Source: Nonomuraea pusilla (GTDB lineage Bacteria > Actinomycetota > Actinomycetes > Streptosporangiales > Streptosporangiaceae). Taken from it: a stretch of DNA of 64,000 bases. Positions 58,952-64,000 of the stretch are shown one piece after another. Position 1 is the stretch's first letter. Every line of letters starts with the position of its first letter. Where the stretch lies: NCBI RefSeq assembly GCF_900109355.1, contig NZ_FOBF01000016.1, positions 62,001 to 126,000 on the forward strand, in the 5' to 3' direction. The translations under genes and the position numbers were made by a program. The notes under the pieces were generated by a model. That model ran no database searches and had not been told where the DNA came from. It was given only the letters and a program-made list of their open reading frames with translations.

Positions 58952-59875
58952 ATGGACATCGCACTCGGGACGATCCCGTTCGGCACCGCCGTCAGCCGCG
59001 AGGACTCCTTCGCCCTGCTCGACCGTTTCCACGAGGCCGGCGGCACGATGCTCGACACGGCGAACAACTACCCGTTCTGGGTTCCGGGCCGCACCGGCGA
59101 CGAGAGCGAGGAGACGATCGGCGCGTGGCTGGCGGCGCGCGGCAACCGCGACCGCGTCTTCATCAGCACCAAGTGCGGGGCCAGGCCGACGGTGCCGGGC
59201 GACACCACGCTCGGCTCCGCCGAGGGCCTGTCGGCCGCGGCCGTGACGAGGGCGGCGGAGGGCAGCCTGCGGCGGCTCGGCACCGACAGGATCGACCTGT
59301 ACTGGGCGCACGTCGAGGACCGCTCGGTCCCGCTGGAGGAGACCGTGGAGGCGTTCGGCGAGCTGGCGCGGCGGGGGCGGGTCCTGGCGGCGGGCGCGAG
59401 CAACGCCCCGGCCTGGCGGCTGGAGCGGGCGAGGAACGTCGCGGCGGCGCACGGCTCGATGCCGTACACGGCGGTGCAGCTGCGGCACACCTACCTGCGG
59501 CCGCGCCCGCACACCAGGTTCGCCGAGTCGGGGCACCGGCTCGCGTCGGAGGAGATGCTGGACTACGTGGCGGCCGAGCCGGAGGTGACACTGTGGGCGT
59601 ACAACACGTTGATGTCCGGCGCCTACACCCGGCCGGACCGGCCGATCCCCGACATCTACCACCATCCGGGCACCGAGCGCCGCCTCGCCGTGCTGCGGGA
59701 GGTGGCGGGCGAGCTGGGCGCGACGCCGAACCAGGTGGTGCTGGCCTGGCTCATGGCGGACGGGCACGTCCCCGTGGTGGGGGTGTCGTCGATGGAGCAG
59801 TTGGAGGAGGCGATCGGCGCCGCCGACGTCAAGCTGGACGCCGACCTGCGGACCCGCCTGGACGCGGCGTGCTGA
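58952..59875 (+). CDS. Aldo/keto reductase
   Basis: A 307-residue TIM-barrel NADPH reductase. Landmarks are LDTANNYPFW (catalytic Asp and Tyr region), VFISTKCGARP (Lys), IDLYWAHVED (His), and LGATPNQVVLAWLMADGHVP near the C-terminus. Substrate unknown; such genes often detoxify reactive aldehydes. The ATG at 58952 sits at the expected transcription start, with no room for a ribosome-binding site. Confidence 0.92.
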   Translation: MDIALGTIPFGTAVSREDSFALLDRFHEAGGTMLDTANNYPFWVPGRTGDESEETIGAWLAARGNRDRVFISTKCGARPTVPGDTTLGSAEGLSAAAVTRAAEGSLRRLGTDRIDLYWAHVEDRSVPLEETVEAFGELARRGRVLAAGASNAPAWRLERARNVAAAHGSMPYTAVQLRHTYLRPRPHTRFAESGHRLASEEMLDYVAAEPEVTLWAYNTLMSGAYTRPDRPIPDIYHHPGTERRLAVLREVAGELGATPNQVVLAWLMADGHVPVVGVSSMEQLEEAIGAADVKLDADLRTRLDAAC

Positions 59876-60007
59876 GGCTCGGCCGGAGGTTGCGCCGGAG
59901 GCTGGGCCGCCGCCCGGGTCACCGGGCGGCGGGCCCGCCGCGCGGGCGGCTGATGGTGGCGGCGGCCGGGGCGTGGCTGGTCGAGGAGCACCTCCCGGAG
60001 TCGCCGG

Positions 60008-60655
60008 TCAGCTGAGGTGGGTGGCCAGGTAGCGGCGTACGAGCTGCTTGCACTCGGCGATCAGGTCGGGGTCTCCCGCCGGGTTCGCCCGGAAGGCCAG
60101 CTTGAGCACGGCGTCGGCGGCCTCGACCGCCACGAGCAGGGCGCGGTCCAGCTCCGGCCCGGCCGGGACGTCGGCCAGGTCGATGATGAGGTCGCGCAGC
60201 CGGTCGGCGACGACGACGTTGTTGTCGAGCCGCCCGTCGAGCGCCCGCCTGCTGCCCTCGATGGACGGGCCGCCAGGCGCGAGCAGCACCTCGCCGAAGT
60301 CGACGACGGCGAACCCCGGCGTGGTGCGCTTCATCTCCACGAACTCGTCGATGGCGAGGTCGGCCAGGTCGGCCCAGTGGTTCAGGGTGGCGGTGGCGAG
60401 GCATTCGGCGACCCGCGTGAGGAACGCCTCCAGGTTGCGCAGCGCCAGGGCTCGGACCAGCCCCTGTTTGTCCTCGAAGAACTGGTAGAAGGTGCCGATG
60501 GGCACCTCGGCGCGGCGGGCCACCTCCTTGGTGGTCAACGCCTCGTAGCCGACCTCGTCGAGCAGCAGCGCGCACTCGTCGAGCATCCGTTCCACCCGCT
60601 CCAGGCTGCGGCGCTGGGCGGGACGGCGGCGCAGGGTACTCGTCATGTGCTCCAT
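60008..60655 (-). CDS. TetR family regulator
   Basis: A 215-residue protein. The helix-turn-helix is ALLLDEVGYEALTTKEVARR then AEVPIGTFYQFFEDKQGLVR, the Q-F-F variant of TetR. A helical effector domain follows. Start is ATG 60655 or 60646. It is divergent from the beta-glucosidase gene, which may be its target. Confidence 0.88.
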   Translation of the reverse strand: MEHMTSTLRRRPAQRRSLERVERMLDECALLLDEVGYEALTTKEVARRAEVPIGTFYQFFEDKQGLVRALALRNLEAFLTRVAECLATATLNHWADLADLAIDEFVEMKRTTPGFAVVDFGEVLLAPGGPSIEGSRRALDGRLDNNVVVADRLRDLIIDLADVPAGPELDRALLVAVEAADAVLKLAFRANPAGDPDLIAECKQLVRRYLATHLS

Positions 60656-60706
60656 CCTGGCCTATCGCCCGCGCTCTGTGGCGGCGGCGGGGGCTCCGGC
60701 TTAACA

Positions 60707-60719
60707 TGAGCCATACTCA
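60707..60719. promoter_or_regulatory. Weak dyad TGAG-N5-CTCA before beta-glucosidase
   Basis: TGAG-CCATA-CTCA sits inside the broader CATGAG/CTCACATG context between the divergent genes. The arms are short; a TetR operator is possible. Confidence 0.3.
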
Positions 60720-60740
60720 CATGACGCTGAGGAGCACCGC

Positions 60741-62048
60741 ATGTTCCTTTGGGGCACGGCCACGGCCGCCTACCAGATCGAGGGCGCAGTCGCCGAGGAC
60801 GGAAGGGGTGTCTCCATCTGGGACACCTTCTCCCACGAGCCAGGACGCACCCGCGACGGCCACACCGGCGACACCGCCTGCGACCACTACCACCGCTGGC
60901 GCGAGGACGTCGCGCTCATGCGGGACCTGGGCGTCAACGCCTACCGGTTCTCGATCTCCTGGCCGCGCGTGCTGCCCGAGGGCGCCGGCGCGGTCAACGC
61001 CGCGGGGCTCGGCTTCTACGACCGGCTCGTGGACGCGCTGCTGGAGGCGGGCGTCCAGCCGGTGCCCACGCTGTTCCACTGGGACCTGCCGCAGGCGCTC
61101 CAGGACCGCGGCGGCTGGTTCGACCGGGACGTCACCGGCCGGTTCGCCGACTACGCGGCACTGGTCGCGGGCCGCCTGGCCGACCGCGTCCCCCTGTGGA
61201 TCACCCTGAACGAGCCGTTCGTCCACATGGCCTACGGCCACGCCATGGGCCTCCACGCCCCGGGGCAGGCCCTGCTCGTGAACGCGCTGCCCGTCGCGCA
61301 CCACCAGCTCCTGGCCCACGGCCTGGCGGTGGGCGCGCTGCGCGCCGCCGGCGCCCGGCAGGTGGCGATCACCAACAACTGCACCCCGGTGTGGCCCGCG
61401 TCGGACTCCCCCGAGGACCTGGCCGCCGCCGACGCCTACGACACGCTGCACAACCGCCTGTTCAACGACCCGGTGCTGCTCGGTGCCTACCCCGACCTGT
61501 CGGCCTACGTGCCGGCCCTGGACGCCGTCCGCGACGGCGACCTCGAGATCATCTCCGCGCCCCTCGACGCGCTCGGGATCAACTACTACAACCCCACCAG
61601 GATCGCCGCGCCCGACGCCGACGGCCTGCCCTTCTCCGACGCCGGCGTCACCGGATACCCCACCACCGCGTTCGGCTGGCCGGTCGTCCCCGACGGGCTG
61701 CGCGAGCTGCTGACCGGGCTCAAGGCCCGCTACGGCGAGGCGCTGCCGCCGATCCACATCACCGAGAACGGCTGCTCGCAGCCCGACGTCCCCGGCCCCG
61801 ACGGCACGGTGGACGACCAGGACCGCATCGCGTACCTGGAGGGCCACATCGCCGCCGTGCGGGCCGCGGCGGAGCAGGGCGTGGACGTGCGCGGCTACTT
61901 CGTCTGGTCGCTGCTGGACAACTTCGAGTGGGCCGAGGGCTACCACCAGCGCTTCGGCCTGGTGCACGTGGACTTCGCGACGGGACGCCGCACCCCGAAG
62001 GCGTCGTACGCGTGGTTCAGGGACTTCCTGGCGAAGGAGCGCGGCTAG
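60741..62048 (+). CDS. GH1 beta-glucosidase
   Basis: A 435-residue family 1 glycosidase. FLWGTATAAYQIEGAVAEDG is the N-terminal signature; the acid/base Glu is in WITLNEPFVHMAYG; the nucleophile Glu is in PPIHITENGCSQ; WSLLDNFEWAEGYHQRFGLV closes the active site. No signal peptide, so it acts on imported glycosides. GAGGAG precedes ATG 60741. Confidence 0.95.
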   Translation: MFLWGTATAAYQIEGAVAEDGRGVSIWDTFSHEPGRTRDGHTGDTACDHYHRWREDVALMRDLGVNAYRFSISWPRVLPEGAGAVNAAGLGFYDRLVDALLEAGVQPVPTLFHWDLPQALQDRGGWFDRDVTGRFADYAALVAGRLADRVPLWITLNEPFVHMAYGHAMGLHAPGQALLVNALPVAHHQLLAHGLAVGALRAAGARQVAITNNCTPVWPASDSPEDLAAADAYDTLHNRLFNDPVLLGAYPDLSAYVPALDAVRDGDLEIISAPLDALGINYYNPTRIAAPDADGLPFSDAGVTGYPTTAFGWPVVPDGLRELLTGLKARYGEALPPIHITENGCSQPDVPGPDGTVDDQDRIAYLEGHIAAVRAAAEQGVDVRGYFVWSLLDNFEWAEGYHQRFGLVHVDFATGRRTPKASYAWFRDFLAKERG

Positions 62049-62941
62049 AAGACCGAGACGTGGACGTGGTCGTAGTGGTTGGCGGTCACGCCGCCGCGGT
62101 CGGACATCGGGTCCCAGCCGCCGCCCGACCTGATGTCGTAGTAGCGCTGCTTCCAGATGATGTACATGACGCCGAGCCTGGCGCCGTTCTTGATGAGCCA
62201 CTCGGCGAGGGCGTCGCCGGTGGCGGCGTCGTTGCCGGCGGCCATGGTGCCGCCGCGCGACATCATGAAGTCGCAGGCCCGGCCCTTGCCGTGCTCCCCG
62301 GGGTCGCCGGGGCGCAGGCAGCCGACGCCGTACCGCATGGGGAACTCCTGCATGATCGCGGCGCGCACCGCGATCATGCGCGGGGTCAGCCCCTCGGCGC
62401 CGCCGGGCTGCTGGAAGCCGAACTTGGCGAGCAGGCGTTCGACCTCGCGGCGCTTGCTCTGCAGCCGCTCGATCTCCGTCTTCATCTTCTTGATCTTGTC
62501 GCTGGCGTTGAGCTGGGCCTGCTTCGAGTCCTCGACGAGCTTCTCGATGCGCTGCACCTTGCCGCTGCGCTCGGCGGCGAGGTGGAGCAGGGTCGAGGCC
62601 GCGCCCAGCGTCTTGTACGGGTCGCCCTGGAAGCCGAACAGCTGCACGCCGTCGAGCGAACCCGTCATGTACGTGGTCTCGATGATGGTTCTGACGTCGG
62701 TCTGGGCGGCCTTGAGCTGGGCGCGCAGGCTGCCGGAGACCCGGGTGGCGTTCTTCACCTGGAGCTTGACCTCCTCCAGGCTCTGGATCTGCCCGCGGTA
62801 GAGCTGTTCGAGCTTGGCCGCCTGCTTGGTGAGCCTGCGCAGCTCGGTGATGCTCGGGTCGGCCACCGCGGGCGCGGGCGCGGGGAGCCCGAGCAGCCCG
62901 GCGAGGACGGCGACGAGTGCGGCGAAGCGCCAGAGCCTCAC
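62045..62941 (-). CDS. Secreted coiled-coil protein with ARB-07466-like C-terminal domain
   Basis: A 298-residue precursor. A Sec signal (AALVAVLAGLLGLPAPAPAV) is followed by coiled coil from about residue 30 to 175 (for example KIKKMKTEIERLQSKRREVE), like the RipA/PcsB cell-wall regulators. The C-terminal domain from about 190 has Cys at GVGCLRPGD and GRACDFMMSRGG and ends YDHVHVSVF, matching a D-Ala-D-Ala carboxypeptidase-like fold of unclear activity. GTG 62941 follows GAGGGGAGGGG. Confidence 0.85.
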   Translation of the reverse strand: MRLWRFAALVAVLAGLLGLPAPAPAVADPSITELRRLTKQAAKLEQLYRGQIQSLEEVKLQVKNATRVSGSLRAQLKAAQTDVRTIIETTYMTGSLDGVQLFGFQGDPYKTLGAASTLLHLAAERSGKVQRIEKLVEDSKQAQLNASDKIKKMKTEIERLQSKRREVERLLAKFGFQQPGGAEGLTPRMIAVRAAIMQEFPMRYGVGCLRPGDPGEHGKGRACDFMMSRGGTMAAGNDAATGDALAEWLIKNGARLGVMYIIWKQRYYDIRSGGGWDPMSDRGGVTANHYDHVHVSVF

Positions 62942-63178
62942 GCCCGTCCCCTCCCCTCGTAGACGGTCCGAAACTATAGAAGATGATCTTGAATCCTGTC
63001 ATCCGAACAGGGCAATTGGCGCACCTTTGGCGAACTCTGACGGGATTTGTCCGTTATGCGCATCCCGTCGGGGAACGCGCCACAGCCGGACCCTTGCACG
63101 CCTGCACAGAACATGGTTCGGTCGCCTTGGGACGTCACCCTCACAAGCAAGCATTCGCTCAAGCAGGAGGCTCACGAC

Positions 63179-64000
63179 ATGCGCCAGCACGACACGCTGT
63201 TCATCGGGGGCGAATGGGTGGCACCGGCGGGCACCGGCACCATCGACGTGATCTCCCCGCACACCGAGGAGGTCGTGGGACGGGTCCCCGACGGCACCGC
63301 CGCCGACATGGACCGCGCCGTGGCCGCCGCCCGCGAGGCGTTCGACCACGGGCCCTGGCCCAGGATGACGTTCGCCGAACGGGCCGCCGTGATCGGCAGG
63401 CTGGCCGAGATCTACGCCGCGGGCCAGGCCGAGATGGCCGCCCTCATCACCGAGGAGATGGGCTCCCCCATCACCTTCTCCAACCTCGCCCAGGCGCCGC
63501 AGCCGCTCGGCATGCTCCAGTTCTACGCCGCGCTGGGCGAGGAGTTCGCGCAGGAGGAGCAGCGCCCCGGCCTGTTCGGCCCGATCACCGTGCGCAGGGA
63601 GCCGGTGGGCGTCGTCGCGGCCATCGTGCCCTGGAACGTCCCGCAGTTCGTCACCATGACCAAGGTCGCTCCCGCGCTGCTCGCCGGGTGCGCGATCGTG
63701 CTCAAGCCCGCGCCCGAGACGCCGCTCGACGCGTACCTGCTGGCCGAGTGGGCGTCCGAGGCGGGCATCCCCGCGGGCGTGCTCAACGTCGTGCCCGCCG
63801 GGCGCGAGGCGGGCGAGCACCTCGTCTCGCACCCCGGCGTGGACAAGGTCGCCTTCACCGGCTCCACCGCCGCCGGCCGCCGCATCGGCGGCATCTGCGG
63901 CGAGCAGCTCAAGCGGGTCAGCCTGGAGCTCGGCGGCAAGTCCGCCGCGATCGTCCTGGACGACGCCGACCTCGCCTCCAGCATGGGCATGCTGGCCATC
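63179..64000 (+). CDS. Aldehyde dehydrogenase, N-terminal part (3' truncated by window)
   Basis: The first 274 residues of an NAD(P)-dependent aldehyde dehydrogenase. VVAAIVPWNVPQFVTMTKVA is the PWN motif; KPAPETPLDAYLLAE follows; FTGSTAAGRRIGG is the cofactor loop; LELGGKSAAIVLDDADL carries the catalytic Glu. The catalytic Cys lies beyond the window. AGGAGG stands nine bases before ATG 63179. The 237 bases upstream are non-coding. Confidence 0.93.
   Translation, partial: MRQHDTLFIGGEWVAPAGTGTIDVISPHTEEVVGRVPDGTAADMDRAVAAAREAFDHGPWPRMTFAERAAVIGRLAEIYAAGQAEMAALITEEMGSPITFSNLAQAPQPLGMLQFYAALGEEFAQEEQRPGLFGPITVRREPVGVVAAIVPWNVPQFVTMTKVAPALLAGCAIVLKPAPETPLDAYLLAEWASEAGIPAGVLNVVPAGREAGEHLVSHPGVDKVAFTGSTAAGRRIGGICGEQLKRVSLELGGKSAAIVLDDADLASSMGMLAI

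Overview
The window is 64 kb of very GC-rich DNA with strong GC3 codon bias, frequent GTG starts, several likely leaderless genes and many gene pairs that overlap by 4 bases. The gene set (actinobacterial SecA2, GPGG-motif small membrane protein, DUF6458, DUF1360 and ChaB proteins, F420-type LLM oxidoreductase, DUF4429/SHOCT protein, a DUF574-type methyltransferase) points to a chromosomal segment of a filamentous actinomycete. Streptosporangiaceae (Nonomuraea-like) is my best guess; this is inference and not tested. There is no rRNA, CRISPR array, insertion sequence, integrase or phage module. One tRNA gene, tRNA-Lys(CTT), is present.

Layout. 1-9.5 kb: VOC proteins, a TetR regulator, two DMT/EamA exporters (the second behind a possible leader-peptide attenuator), SecA2, and a secreted His-rich protein. 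9.5-20.3 kb: a TetR/FAD-monooxygenase pair, an LLM oxidoreductase, a metallophosphoesterase-BON pair, topoisomerase IB, a SDR with a low-GC patch, transketolase, ChaB and DUF6458. 20.3-26.3 kb: a protein-kinase-like protein with altered catalytic residues and a STAND-like tail, an AlkZ-like protein, an IclR/sugar-kinase operon, and catalase. 26.3-33.8 kb: a minus-strand peptide-type ABC operon (Tat lipoprotein, DppB, a DppC-DppD fusion, DppF, a DHDPS-family aldolase/dehydratase) divergent from a FadR-type GntR regulator. 33.8-43.5 kb: mixed housekeeping genes, the tRNA, a repeat-rich 440-base gap, nucleoside hydrolase, OsmC, a membrane protein with a ferredoxin-reductase-like NAD domain next to ApbE, and a HAL/PAL-family protein with an altered MIO triad. 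43.6-54.7 kb: a LacI regulator with three tandem operator-like repeats facing amidohydrolase plus cysteine dioxygenase, an FhuF-like protein behind an iron box, a second LacI regulator whose probable operator recurs before a sugar ABC transporter (51.5-54.6 kb), and an MFS/ArsR pair. 55-64 kb: an ABC exporter, a PBP2-like protein that has lost all three transpeptidase motifs, a MerR/aldo-keto reductase pair with mirrored 19-bp-spacer promoters, TetR/beta-glucosidase, a secreted coiled-coil protein, and the start of an aldehyde dehydrogenase.

How genes fit together. Most units are small regulator-target pairs: divergent or adjacent TetR, IclR, GntR, LacI, ArsR and MerR genes with a dyad in the shared promoter. 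Two solute importers are present, and the sugar importer lacks its own ATPase. The most unusual items are the motif-less PBP, the kinase-like/STAND-tail fusion, the MIO-altered ammonia-lyase homologue, the possible cysteine-type leader before an EamA exporter, and the hairpin/minisatellite tract upstream of the nucleoside hydrolase gene.
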